A stretch of DNA of 64,000 nt from Brassica napus (GCF_020379485.1 NC_063438.1:3906001-3970000), one strand, 5' to 3'; positions 33,318 through 45,545 are shown, counted from the stretch's first letter. Made by a program: numbers and translations. The notes: generated by a model from the sequence alone, not told the origin.

Positions 33318-35958
33318 TCATGTTTCTCCACGAGAAGGAAGTATAAACTTGAACAAACATTTGCTCAATAAAGGAATCTTCTCAAAGTGAAAGATATGGT
33401 TACGGATTCGGTAGAGATGAACTGTATAGATTAATCCTGCTAACGTAACTGTGGAGAATGAGATGATCGTCAATATCCAGAAATCCTGAAAATCACAGTA
33501 CAATCACATTATGACCTCAAACGCAAATTATGTGTTTATATTGGCGTTTACATTATGGCGCAAACAACTAAAGCATAATAAAATGGGTTTGATAACAACT
33601 ATAGTCTATATTGTCTCTTAGAATGTAAGTGGAAACGTTGTTACCTTTGGATTGGATACAATGATACCTAGTACGTATGCCATCAAGTCAAGAGCCGATT
33701 GTAAAGAGTTTTGAACTCCTCCAACCACACAACGGTCGGATTCTGAAACTTGATCCTATTTTTAAGACCAAACATTATATCCAAAATGTTTTTGTAACTT
33801 TGAATATAATCACTAAACCGAAATAAATGTTTTACCTACCTGCATTTGCTGGATGACGGCAAGATCAAACATCCACAAGCCAAGCCTTGAAGCAGCAACT
33901 CCACCCATTAGCATGTAAGATGCTACGTTATCCCTTTTAACCCAAATCGATCCAACACATACCAAAAGGCAGCTCCACTGCAAGAACAAGAACTCTACTT
34001 TTGTGACTTTTGTTTTTCTCATGTCTCATATACAATTAATTCTTCTAAAGGATTACTCAAGTCACATAACACGTTCAAGTTCTACTAGATTCACATATAG
34101 TACACTTAGCAAATAAATATATCCAAGGAAGAATGGCAAAATGAATTGTTATAACCAATCAGATGAACCAGAATGTGGTACATATTTCTTGTTATTTCTA
34201 TTAGAAAGAGCACATACATTCATATAGTAAGCTATGAGAATCAAAAACCTAAATGCAAATAATTTATTATAATCTCATGATTATTGTGATTGCCATAGTT
34301 ATAGTGATTGACAATCTCTAACCTAACTCATTAAAATGGATAAGAAGTTTCAAGTTAGTAATATACCTGAGACCAGAATGACCAGAGACCGGTCCTCAGC
34401 GTTGAGATACGGCTTTGCATTAGAGGATAGACGACTGTAGCCGCTAGTCCAACCGTGGCACTTATTCCTCTGCCTATACCGATGATATATGTAGGTATCC
34501 CTTCCCACTGCAATGTAGCCGTCATCAATGTTCCAAAGCTGTATCAAGGCAGTAAAGAGATCCCATAAACCCTTGAAACTCAAAAACATTTTACTTGACA
34601 TCCACATGTGAACAAGTCCAAAACACAAAGAGAAAGCTAACCTGAGGACGTTGAAGAACAAGAGAGCTAGTGAAACCCCTGGGAGTACAACTTCTTGTTT
34701 GATATAAACTCTCCACGCACCAACAAAAGAGGATTTGGATACTCTATCAAAGACCTTCAGCATTGCGGTTCTACGTGGTGGGTTACCCTCCTCGGTCCCG
34801 CGGACAATAGAAACAGAAACAGGTGCATCTGTTTCTTCTACTGGATTTGTCATGGAACGCAAGATCCGTCTCTCATTGCTTTGAGCTATCGCAGGAACAC
34901 CACTATACACAGATATGAAGAGCCAATACTCAACCCAAGCGGTTATAGTGGCCCAAAATGCAAAAGTGATGGCTGATGCCTTCAGTGAGACAAAGCTAAT
35001 GATGAGACCGGTGATGACTGGAGACAATAGCTTTGAGCTCAAATCAATGCCTCTAATGACAGAGTTCATTCTTGTCAATACCGCTGGTGGATGACCTTCC
35101 GACATAACCACAGCCCTGTTTGGTAGTCAAAAGAGCAAAATAAAATTGCATGCAGTATGCAAAAATCATGTGAAAAGAACATTACCAGTCTCGTTCGATC
35201 AAGATGGTGCCACCAAGTGTGGAAAGCACACCAATGGCCCCAGCAACATTTGTCAACGCAACCAAGGTTGCAAAGACCGGGATGTTCCGGGGTTTAAGAT
35301 GGTAATCTAGTAGCAACTTGATGACTGCACCACCAGCAATGATGTAGGAGAGGTTCTGACATAAGAGCCAGAGTCTAAGAACTTTAACGTAGTCCATTCC
35401 CTCGATCCATCGCCCCACAATGGGGCCAAAGATCGCAGTTGAACCTGACTCTATCGCACCGTATATGGCCGCAAGAAGCAGAGAGTTTGGCCACAAGTAG
35501 ATCATATACAAAGCAACTGAGAATTCCCAAGTTCTGCATCAGAAGAAGAAACTCATACTTACCAAAATTGAAGTGTATCCACCATATTCAAATGATCTTA
35601 CATTATAAGGTGTTTTTTTCTTCTCTTTTGCTTTTATAAACCAACTTTGAAACTATTCAAGATTTCAAATCAACTAAGCAAACCAAGCATAAAATAAAAG
35701 AACTAATATTTTACTGAAAAGACCAATCCACAATTTTACCCTTTTCAGTTCTAAACAAAAAATGTTAGAGATGAAAATATTTATTTATTAATTTATATTT
35801 AACCTGGCACCCCATCTTGCAAGAAAATATCCAACGTAAAGAGATATAATGAAACGACGTCGTACGGGTGGCGGTGGGTTTTGTGGCTGCCCTAGTCCCT
35901 CTACTTCACGTTCTTCATCCTGTTGGACAACCGTCACCGCTTCTGCAGCATTCTCCAT
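33318..35958 (-). CDS. IREG1: Ferroportin, iron-regulated transporter IREG1/FPN1
   Basis: Seven exons: 35958-35804, 35533-35186, 35115-34642, 34538-34367, 33977-33840, 33755-33645 and 33485-33318. All junctions are GT-AG and the total is 521 aa, close to Arabidopsis FPN1 (524). Major-facilitator-type exporter of Fe2+ and Co2+; FPN1 acts at the plasma membrane of vascular cells to load metal into xylem. Residues 1-36 are acidic and Pro-rich cytosolic sequence. About ten to twelve hydrophobic helices follow, with family motifs YVGYFLARWGARTWEFSVAL, ESGSTAIFGPIVG, RGIDLSSKLLSP and MLMGGVAASRLGLWMFDLAV. A charged loop lies at about 245-290. Gene order supports At2g38460 rather than the vacuolar FPN2. 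A copy of exon 5 with intron flanks lies 3.2 kb upstream at 37065. Confidence 0.96.
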
Positions 35959-36607
35959 TTTCTGACAGAGAAAAATATTTCAGAACATAAACATGGATCA
36001 TGCATGCATGTGTTTTACTTTTCCAAAATCCAAAGTGAATTATGTTGTTACTTTAGCGTTTTACAGAACAACATTTGCATGTGTGTGAATATGTTACAGC
36101 AACAACAAAATCATTCATCGAAGAAGATCCATCACGATAATTTCTAGTAATAAATCAATCCAAAAAGAAAAACGATAATTCTAGCAATACATCAGTCTGA
36201 AAATTCTCAAATACGAATGAAACAAGAACCTTACTTCTGCGCCTCACATGAGCTTGAGAGAATGAATGATGGAAACAGAATCGTACAGTATCAGAATTGC
36301 TTTTTGAAGGCTAGTTTTGTTATTATTTGTGATATCAACAATGTCAATTGTTAATTTACAAAAAAAAAGAAAAACAATGTCAATTGTTGTGATGGAGTAA
36401 TAACAAAAATTTCCACTTGTGTTAAAAAGAGTTGTGGCAGTAGCAAGGAGTGATTCAAGAAGTATAAGAGCTTTGTTATCATAGGTGATATCACTTTTAA
36501 CGAAGGAATAATGACAAATATCCCCACTTGTGTTAAAAGAGTAGTGGCAATAGCAAGGTGTGGTTGAGGAAGTAATAAGAGTGTAGAAAAAAAAAAGATT
36601 CTTTATT
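35959..36607. other. Ferroportin upstream region with repeats
   Basis: Promoter and 5' UTR of ferroportin at the left. From 36337 on it holds a poly(A) micro-insertion and copies of an ACTTGTGTTAAAAGAGTAG repeat (about 36415 and 36526), the second of which recurs at 42281. Confidence 0.6.
36337..36388. repeat. Poly(A) micro-insertion with 16-bp direct repeats
   Basis: AACAATGTCAATTGTT at 36337-36352 and 36373-36388, perfect, flanks 20 bp AATTTAC plus an A run interrupted by one G. Confidence 0.7.
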
Positions 36608-37386
36608 CACTTTAATTTTTTTTTTGTGGTCTTTAAGCATAGTAGATTCTGTCAATTATTAACTCTATAAAACAAATATAAATTGGACTTTGTAAAACAA
36701 ATATAAATTAGACTTTAAGCTGATGGTAGTGCAATCGTAAGTGGATCTTCCTTTTTTGTGCAAATGATCATTTTACACCACCGGATTACATGATCAAGAA
36801 CAGAGGAAGCTTTTGTCGTCGAGAAAACATTCAAGGAAGGAAAGCATGCCTCGAACGCTCTTGACAGCGTTGTCTTCATTGCTGGCCACCACGCTTGTAC
36901 AAGACATCATTTACCAAACTACTAACGCTTGTCCTATTGGCAAAGCCTTTGAAGCAGCTTTCCAGAGATTTCGGAAAATATACTCTTTTTCCAATTAAAA
37001 TCCGTCTCATGTACAGCTAGAGAATTCAGTTTCTAAAGATTATACATTATACCAAAATGTTATAAAACCGAAATAAAAATGTTTTGACGAACCTGCATTT
37101 GCTGGATGACGGCAAGATCAAACATCCACAAGCCAAACCTCGAAGCAGCAACTCCACCCATTAGCATGTACGATGCTACGTTACCCCTTTTAACCCAAAT
37201 TGATCCAACACATACCAAAAGGCAGCTCCACTCCAAGAACAAGAACTATACTTTTGTGATTTCTGTTTTTCTCATGTCTATATACAGTTGATTCTTCTAA
37301 AGGATTACTCAAGTCACATAACATGTTCAATTTAGATTTTAAAAGAAGTGATAGAAAAACACAAAAATAATGAATTATAAAATATT
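36608..37386. mobile_element. 779-bp segment with gene fragments, absent from the paralogous block
   Basis: The flanks 36508-36607 and 37387-37806 are contiguous in a second copy at 42263-42769, so this segment was inserted here or deleted there. It carries a 133-bp fragment also found at 45784-45916 and a copy of ferroportin exon 5. The junctions are TTATT at left and AATATT at right; I see no clear terminal repeats. The mechanism is open: gene-fragment capture by a Helitron, or a patchwork repair insert. Confidence 0.6.
37065..37330 (-). pseudogene. Duplicated ferroportin exon 5 with intron flanks
   Basis: About 266 bp, over 90% identical to 33815-34079. The copied exon reads from WSCLLVCVGSIWVKR to LAVIQQMQ without a stop, and both splice-site dinucleotides survive (acceptor changed from GCAG to GGAG). 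With one exon only it cannot encode a transporter. Transcription through it into ferroportin could in principle add an exon, but only if the transcript started upstream of 37330. Confidence 0.85.
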
Positions 37387-37643
37387 ATCCCTGTATTCTC
37401 TTAGATTATATTTATTTTTATTATCTGTCAAATTTTAGTGTTATTTAATCATAGTTTTTCATGATTCTATATATTTTCAATATTTTAAGTTAATTTTCGT
37501 TTTGTAATTTATATAATATTTACTATTTTGGTTTTAAATATATTATTTTGATAACATTAATCATTATTAGCCGAATTGTTTTTGAAGTTCGTCTTATAAA
37601 ATATAATTAATTTGTTTCAGGATAGGAATATAATTGTTTAATA

Positions 37644-37684
<41 letters not shown>

Positions 37685-37806
37685 CTAATGTAAGTTTATA
37701 ATTTATATTTTACAAAATATTTTCAATGATGCTTCACCTTTAATATTGTAATAATTATTTGGATTATATTTCCAATAAAAAAACAGAGAAACTGGCTATT
37801 AATATT
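37387..37806. repeat. Paralogous block, copy 1 (matches 42370-42769)
   Basis: About 400 bp of AT-rich non-coding sequence, about 90% identical to 42370-42769, starting at ATCC(C/A)TGTATTCTC and ending GGCTATTAATATT. It contains the expanded TA microsatellite. Confidence 0.85.
37647..37682. repeat. (TA)n microsatellite
   Basis: About 17 TA dinucleotides. In the paralogous block at 42630-42645 the tract is much shorter, so it expanded after the duplication. Confidence 0.95.
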
Positions 37807-38793
37807 AGTCATTGCTTAAACTAAATATAAGATAAGTGTAATTATGATATTATTGGTAGATATTGTTAATATGTATTTATCAATTAAAAATTCTAATTAT
37901 CATGATAAGTGTATATATTAAAATATATTTTTAAATAATAGTATATATATCGGTTGGATAGGTTAATGTTTATTAACTATCTAAAATATCATGATATATA
38001 TATATATATAAATAAATTTTAAATAATAAAATGAATTAAACTTATAACTTATCTTAAAATCATGGAGAAGATGACAAGTGAGCAAATTCACTTCTCATAT
38101 AATATTGTAGATTACTATTTTAAGCTTTTTGGTTCATGATTTTAAAGCTTCATTGAAGTTGTTAAAAAGTTTGGATAGGGTTTTGTTCGGTTTTTTGGGT
38201 TTAATAAACTTCTTGAAACTCGTGTACATCCGCTACTTTTTTGGATTAGGGTTTCTTGGTTATTATTTTAGTATTACTATTTTAAGTTTTTTGGTTCGAT
38301 TTTAAACCCTCATTGAAATTGTTTGAAACTTCGGATATGGTTTGATTCTGTTTTTCAGGTTTAATAAATCTCTTGAAGCCCAAGTACACCTGCTGCCTTT
38401 TTGGATTAGTTTTTTTCGATATTGTCTTCGTTTAATAAGGCTGGGCAATAGGGGTACCAATCGGATTTTAGTTCAGGTTTATTCGAATTTTGAGTTTTGA
38501 GTTCATGAATTTTAGTCCCATTTAGATATTATAAAAATTCAGGTCAGATTCAGTCCGGGTTTAATCGGATTCGGTTCAAGTTTAGTTACATGTGCAATGG
38601 TTGAGTCCGAACTAGTTTCGATTTCAGATATTAATCGGGTTATCGATTTCAAAATGTTGATTCATACTTGATTAAACTTAACATATTCTAATCTTTTCAG
38701 TAAATTTGTATTTCGCTATTAATTGTATTTTTATTTTCACTATTAATTGTATTTTTGTTTTGGGGTTTGTTTTGACTGAAACATCCGATGAGT

Positions 38794-39372
38794 CTACAAA
38801 TCCTTTGCTAACCGGTCCAATACATCTGAATCTAGAACCATAACATCAATATCAATCGGCTCTTCTCTCAAACTCTCATTCACGCTAGGTAAGATTCTTC
38901 CTTTGAATAAGGCTATAGCCCAATATGTATCTGAAAAAAAAACAACAGTAGAGATCATCATTATCATCAGATTAAAACGTAAACAATGATCACAAAAGTA
39001 ATATAAATTACCTAAATGTTATTCTTGGACAAGAGGTTCAGGAACAGTGTCTTGCCTCTTTTCTCTCCAAGTAAAAAGAAACTCGGTAAAACTAGCATGA
39101 TGGATCTGATAACATAAAAAAATGTTTCAAAACCATTAAGCATTTAAGCCAAACAAGTCAACACCATCGTATCCAATTCATATGAAAATAGTATAACTGA
39201 AAATTGCACCACATACCTTCAATTTGTTGCAATCATCCGGACTAAGTCTTCCAAAGTAACTCAGAAGCTCGTTTTCTGTCATCAATTTGTTGTGGAATCG
39301 TTTAACAGTTGAGGCAATCTCTTTAAATAGTGTCATAAAAATAGTGTCAGTATTTTTATGCACAAATTATGT
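38794..39372 (-). pseudogene. Papain-like family remnant, copy A
   Basis: Minus-strand exon pieces: 39363 to about 39219 (TVKRFHNKLMTENELL, ends at a GT donor), about 39111-39009 (HHASFTEFLFTWREKRQDT, followed by an in-frame stop after PLVQE) and about 38930-38794 (TYWAIALFKGRILPSVNES to a TAG). The last exon sits where papain-like proteases have their Cys-Trp-Ala active-site helix; here the cysteine is Tyr. With a stop in exon 2 and no catalytic Cys it is a pseudogene. The family assignment is tentative. Confidence 0.55.
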
Positions 39373-41027
39373 ATTAATCAACACTGAACATAAAAATAGT
39401 ACTACTTCAATGATTTGATGTGATGGTCCGGACGCATAAACCTCACTAGAAAAATGATACCTCTTAATAATATCATGATGCTGAAATTTCACTAAGAAAC
39501 TTAATAATTTGATATATTATACTCATAAAATAGTTATTCTAAAACGTTTTTTTCATTTAACAAGTAAATAGAAAATACCATTGGTTCAGATTACACCAAT
39601 TTGTTTTATGTGAAGTATCCACTTAGCTGATTAAAATAACAATAAATTTTTTAGGCTTTAAAACTTGTAAATTTGATGTAGGTTCTAAGTTTATATATAT
39701 AAAAAATAATTGGGAGAAAAGAAGATAATTTAAAAGGAAACATGATTCATCTATCCCTAGTAAATAACACCAATTAGAAAAGAAAGTTAGACTTTTTGTC
39801 AACGAGAATATAAGCCCGTTGTTTTGTTTTCAAATTTATTTGTTTTATTTATATGATTATCATATAATAAATGTATAAAAACAGAAACTAAAATTGTCAC
39901 TAAATGGATTAAAATGAATCAGATTCTCTCATTTATTGTAAGAAAAAATAAGTGAATTCCAAGCACCATACCTGCATCCTCGAAGTATAAGGTCCATCAA
40001 ACGCTTTTTATATTATCTTTATGCTATTTTTTTAAAAAAAATACACATATTACACTATCTTTGCTGCACTGTTTATGCTTCAATTAGATTATGATCTTTA
40101 TTTAACAAACCTATGTTGTATAGCTAGGTAATGTATAGTAGTTTTGTGATGATTGTTTATGTTTTAATATGATGTTGATGATGATAATACTATTAACTTT
40201 TTTTTATAGATAATTCTTGTTAGTCAGAGATATTTTGGGAGAATTGACATTTTTATTAAAGGAAAAAAAGGAATGTTTACGTTTTAATATTATAAATTTT
40301 TAAGAAAATTAATATGTTTTAAAATAGCACCAAAATTGTAATGGATGTGTTACGTTTTTTAATGCTGTAAAATTTTATGGCAAAATAATAAATATTTAAA
40401 TATTAAGGTTAAAATATGCGATGTTGTTTTTTATTTACTTTATATAGTATACTATGTGGATTAAAATTCTAAATAAAAAAAGATTTGTTTCTGTAATTTA
40501 TTTACAAATTGTATATATAATATATTCCCAATAAAGTACAATATATCTGAAAATATATTCTAACAATCGACTTTCTTTAAAATGAATTCGAAATCAATAA
40601 AAGTGTTAATCAAGTAAATGAATATAATTAGCATATCGATAATATATTCTCTTTTGTTTTTCAAACTGATTGTTACAACCTACGCAATATCAGCATTGAT
40701 TTTAACAACCAAAATTTTAATATTTATTTGAATGAAACGTTTCCAAAATCTTTTCTATTGTTTCCAATGCCTATACTATTGTTAATGAGCAAAAACCAGT
40801 TTCTCTTTTAATAAAAGTATAGAAATTGACTTACGATACATGTTAGTTTCATTTAATGTTGTAATGAATTACCCATATTTGAACGTTAAACCTTTAATAT
40901 TGCTACAACCCGTGGTTGGGATTAATAAGTGATGTATTGATAAGAAGTGTGTTTTAATAAAATGAAGTGTATCATGTGGTATAATAGTTTCGTGTACCAA
41001 ATGATGCGGTCTAATAAATAAAGTATA
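39373..41027. other. AT-rich intergenic region, nothing recognised
   Basis: No gene, no repeats with clear ends. A 68-codon minus-strand frame at 40869-41075 runs into the Helitron end and is not credible. Confidence 0.5.
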
Positions 41028-42061
41028 TCCCCTATATATTAAAAGAGAAACATTACAACATATTTTTGTAGCCACATGTCATCACCACAATCATTTTTAG
41101 AATCCTTAGAAAAATATGTTGGTCTATATAAATATATAATAAGCTTTTTATTAACCTAACCATAAATTAATCATAAATGTTCTTCATTATTTCCTTAAAT
41201 AAGAATCACGGAATTACCTAATGTGGCTAAAGTATATATGACAATTAATGATTTTGAATAATAAAGATTTGATAAAAATTAGTCTATTCTTTATCATTTT
41301 TAAAAAATTTAACATATTAAAATAAATTAAATAACCACATTAACTATATAATAAAAATTTAGATTTTTTGTATATTATATTTTAAATTTTTTTAAACAAA
41401 TATAAATGACTAAAGTTGTTAAAAAATCTCACATTGAATTTTTTGTGATCAATGGTTTAAAATTTATGTTATAACAAGATACAAATGATTACGAAATTAC
41501 ATAAGTAGGAAGTCTAACTTAATAAATATTATATATGTATATTAATATTTTTAAAAAATAAGTTATATACCATATAACATAAGTATTTTAATTTTGAATT
41601 TTGTTTGATTTTTTTTATAAACATTTTGAAAAATTATTGACAATTTAATATTTAGATTTTAAACTTTGCATTGAATGCTTTTAAAATTATAAATTACTAA
41701 AAAATTTAAACATCCCACAAATTGTTTATTGTTATCATTGATTTAAAATTTTTGTTATACAGAAATACAAACGATCAAAATTAATATGAGTATAAAATAT
41801 TTTTAACAGATGTCAATATTAAAAATGTAATATATATCTATGTTAATATCATTTAAACTTAATTTTATAACATATAAAATAGAAAAAGTGTTTGTCAATT
41901 TATTTAAGTATTTGTACAAATTTAATTATATATGTAATAATTACTAAATTTTTTATTATTCAATATATATTTATTATTTCATAATATGCAAAAAATATAT
42001 AATACTAAAAAATAATTAATAATTAATATTTATTCCGCGCAGGGCACGGATCTTAACCTAG
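41028..42061 (+). mobile_element. Non-autonomous Helitron
   Basis: 1034 bp. It starts TCCCCTATATATTAAAAGAG after an A and ends in CTAG before a T. A GC hairpin (CCGCGC-AGG-GCACGG, 42035-42049, one mismatch) lies 8 bp before CTAG. These are the hallmarks of plant Helitrons, which move by rolling-circle replication and insert between A and T. No Rep/helicase is encoded. The interior is very AT-rich. Confidence 0.85.
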
Positions 42062-42262
42062 TATGTGGTATAATCAAATCGTGAACAAAAAGATATGGAC
42101 CTAATACATAAAAGTATTGACTGTATGATTGTTAAAGAAATATAATGTAACTAACTTTTAATTGAAATTTAAAGTAAGACCAAAATATTATTAGTTAATA
42201 AAAGGGTTCAAACAACTTTTTTAAGTAGATTTATTAAAACTCATTCCCTTTTAATAGTATTG
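42062..42262. other. Short intergenic piece after the Helitron
   Basis: The first 54 bp resemble 40974-41025 on the other side of the Helitron. Nothing else recognised. Confidence 0.5.
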
Positions 42263-42769
42263 ATAATGACAAATATCCTCACTTGTGTTAAAAGAGTAGT
42301 GGCAAACTGGCAATAGCAAGGTGTGGTTGAGGAAGTAATAAGAGTGTAGAAAAAAAAAGATTCTTTATTATCCATGTATTCTCTTAGATTATATTGTTTT
42401 TTTATCTGTCAATTTTTAGTGTTATTTAATCATAGTTTTTCATGATTTTATATATTTTTAATATTTTAAGTTAATTTTTGTTTTGTATTTTATATAATAT
42501 TTGCTATTTTGGTTTTAAATATATTATTTTGATAACATTAATCATTATTAGCCTAATTGTTTTTGAAGTTCGTCTTATAAAAATATAAATTAATTTGTTT
42601 CAGGATAGGAATATAATTGTTTAATATTATATATATTATCTAATGTAAGTATTTAATTTATATTTTACAACATATTTTCAATGATGCTTCACCTTTAATC
42701 TTAAAATTAGTATTGTAATAATTATTTGGATTATATTTCCTATAAAAAAACAGGGAAACTGGCTATTAA
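42263..42769. repeat. Paralogous block, copy 2 (36508-36607 joined to 37387-37806)
   Basis: 42263-42369 matches 36508-36607 and 42370-42769 matches 37387-37806, without the 779-bp segment in between. Identity is about 90%, with a 9-bp insertion (AAACTGGCA) near 42305. Confidence 0.85.
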
Positions 42770-42775
42770 TATTTT

Positions 42776-42909
42776 AAAAAAGTAGAGAAATGAGGAGGAA
42801 TCTTACCCAGCGTGAATGAGAGTTTGAGAGAAGATTCGATTGGTATTGATGTTACAGTTCTGGAGTCAAAAGTGCTCTATCAGATTCTTCCTCATTTCTC
42901 TACTTTTTT
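42776..42909. repeat. Inverted repeat (28-bp arms) around a papain-like exon piece
   Basis: Arms 42776-42803 and 42882-42909 match at 27 of 28 positions; the loop is 78 bp. The loop carries a plus-strand piece homologous to the last exon of copy A (SVNESLRED ... IDVTVLES). Bases 42863-42884 are antisense to 43450-43471 in copy B. Confidence 0.8.
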
Positions 42910-42956
42910 TTGCTCATTAAATGTTTTATTCTTTAGTATATAACGATGGTCCTTTA

Positions 42957-44010
42957 ATCACTTTTTAATTATCATGACATGAAATATGACACTATTTCAA
43001 GAGATTGTCTCAACAGTTAAACGATTCCACAACAAATTGATGACAGAAAACAAGCTTTTGAGTTACTTTGGAATACTTAGTCCGGATGTTGCAACAAATT
43101 GAAGGTATGTGGTGTAATTTTCAGTTGTCCTATTTTCATATGAATTGGATACGTTGGTGTTGACTTGTTTGGCTTAAATGCTTAATGGTTTCTAAATCTT
43201 TTTTTTTTATGTTATCAGATCCATGATGTCAGCTTTACCGAGTTTCTTTTTACTTGGAGAGAAAATAGGCAAGACACTGTTCCCGAACCTCTTATCCAAG
43301 AAGAACATTTAAGTAATTTATATTACTTTTGTGATCATTGTTTACGTTTTAATATGATGATAATGGTGATCTTTACTGTTTTTTTTTTTCAGATACATGT
43401 TTGGCTATAGCCTTATTAAGAGGTCAATCTGCATTGGTTAGGATAAAGGGATCTGATAGAGCACTTTTGACTCTCGCAATGCTCCTAGTTGGTGTGGATT
43501 CTCGATATCAATCTGAATCACACGCATGGAAGAAAATTATGTAAGGAGAATGATTGTCCACCACAGGCCAAGGGGATTCGTTCAAGTTGAGCAAGATCAG
43601 TTTGAGTTATTTATTGAAAATCTACTAGTTAAAGGGCCTGTTGTAGTAGCTTTCGATGTCTTTCCAAGCTACGAGAGACAAGTAAGTGTATTGTTAATTA
43701 TTCTCTTACATAGCTGTTATAAATGTTATAAAATTTATCTTGATATGTTGTGTAATAAGAATACAACTGAATTTCAGGGAATTTTTAGTCTAACAGATGT
43801 CGAGTATGAGATGCGTCTCTACCAGAGGTTTACCAAGCACTGTGTGGTTCTCTACGGAAAATGTGTAGAAGTGAAAAACCAAAAGATCAAATAATTCTGG
43901 GAGGCACTCGAATCTCGTGAGGATAAATTTGGGGATGCCAGATTCGTTTTCTTGGCTCGAGAAAAATGTCTCATCAGATAAGTGGTCGAGTTGAAGATAA
44001 ACTTCTCACT
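42957..44010 (+). pseudogene. Papain-like family remnant, copy B
   Basis: Recognisable exons: about 42990-43105 (similar to TVKRFHNKLMTEN), 43220-43312 (HDVSFTEFLFTWRENRQDT), 43394-43500 (TCLAIALLRGQSALVRIKG, retaining Cys), 43526-43682 (VHHRPRGF ... GPVVVAFDVFPSYER) and 43779-44010 (GIFSLTDVEYEM ... KHCVVLYGKC). The Cys-x-Ala helix, GPVVVAFDVF strand and HCVVLYG segment occur in the order of the catalytic Cys, the PVSVAI strand and the His-Ala-Val loop of C1A proteases. A frameshift between SESHAW and the next exon part and two stops in the last exon (after VKNQKIK and after KCLIR) make it a pseudogene. Function unknown. Confidence 0.55.
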
Positions 44011-44049
44011 CTTTCCATTTAAACTATAATATTGTGTATTAATTTCAAA

Positions 44050-45545
44050 ATCTGAGTCTTGATGATTGTAACAAATGGAAGGTATGTGTGTAATTTTCAG
44101 TTGTCATTTTTTCAAATGAAATTTGATATATGGTGTTTAATTGTTTGGGTAAAATGTTTAAGTGGTTTCAAACTTTTTTTAATGTTATCAGATCCATAAC
44201 GCCAGCTTTACATAATTTTCTTTGACATGGAGAGCAAAGAGGTAATACTATTGTTTAGATTATGTTTACCACTTTTTGTTATGATTGTTTATGTTTTAAT
44301 ACTTTTGTTATGATTGTTTATGTTTTAATACTATTGTTTATTATTGTTTTAATACTTTGTTGTGATTTTTTATAATTGATTATGATAGTTTATATTTTAC
44401 TATTTTTGTTTATGATTGTATATGATTGTTTATGATTATTTTGATACTTTTGTTATGATTTTTTATGTTTTAATATTTTTGTTTGGTTGTTTATGATTGT
44501 TTAGGTTTGCTCTAAATATAAATATTTGTTCTGATTGTTTATGATTGTTTATTTTTAAATAGTTTTGTTATGAATGTTTATTTTTAATAATTTTGTTAGG
44601 ATTTTTTATGTTTTAATATTTTTGTTATGATTGTTTATGACCAATCAAAACATTTAGATAATGTTTAATACTTTTGTTATGATTGTTTATGACCAATTAT
44701 AAGATTTAGATAATGTTTTATATTTTTGTTATGATTGTTTATGTTTTAATCTGATGATGATGATTATTATATTATTTACTAGTTCTTATAGATAATTTTT
44801 GGATTATAGTTCTCGAAAAATGTCAATCTGCATTGGTCAAAATAAATGGATCTCAAAGAACACTTCTAGATGCTGATGATTTAATGGAAGAAGTCCTTGT
44901 TCAATATCAATCAAAAACTTGCGATGCAGATTGTCTAGAAGATGTTAGTTCTTTTATGGTTAGACAATATGTACGGCAAATGACCGTTCACCACATGCCA
45001 CGAAGATATGATCAAGATGTTCAAAACGAGTTTGAGAAGCTAATTGAAAAACTATTAGTCAACAGACATTCTAGTAGTAGCGTCTGATGTTTTTCCAAGC
45101 TACAATGAAGAATTTTGGGACAAGTAACTGTATTTTCATAGACAAAACTATAATTATTCTCTTACATAGCTCTGATTAATGTTATATAATTTATCTTAAT
45201 ATCTTGTGTAGAAACAATACAAATGAATTTCAGGGAATGTTCAATCCAACAGAGGTCAAATGTCAAATGCGTGCTTATCAGAGATTTTCGAGACATTGTG
45301 TGGTTTTGTACGGGAAATGTGTACAAGTGCATGTTTCAGCGATCCGTGAATCATGGGAGGCACTTGAAAGCCGTGAGAAAGGTTTTAGAGATGAATGTTT
45401 CGTTCGATTGGTTCGGCACAAATGTCTAATCAGAAAAGTTGTGGAGTTGAAAGTAAACTTCTCACTGTTTGTTTCTATTTAAATAATAATATTGGTTTTT
45501 TAGTAGTTAATTAATGTATATATTGTTTATCTGTGTTTTAGGTAT
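44050..45545 (+). pseudogene. Papain-like family remnant, copy C
   Basis: Pieces in family order: SLDDCNKWK (about 44060-44091), HNASFT with a stop (44192-44250), a long intron swollen by a repeat (44262-44770), SALVKINGSQRTLLDADDLM through EKLIEKLLVN (44825-45063), a 1-base frameshift, then ILVVASDVFPSYNEEFWDK ending at a GT donor (45125), and from 45235 GMFNPTEVKCQMRAYQRF ... RHCVVLYGKC. The Cys helix is not preserved. It is the best-preserved copy at its 3' end, which helps define the family consensus. Pseudogene by stop and frameshift. Confidence 0.55.
44262..44770. repeat. Degenerate AT-rich minisatellite
   Basis: Some fifteen or more variants of TTTTGTTATGATTGTTTATG with ATTTTTAATA-type spacers, about 25-30 bp per unit, lying in an intron position of copy C. 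The G on this strand is almost confined to the TGATTG core. Confidence 0.8.

Noticed and set aside
44262..44770. Regularly spaced repeats that might be taken for a CRISPR array
   Set aside because: Plant nuclear DNA; units are degenerate, spacing uneven and spacers are repeat variants.
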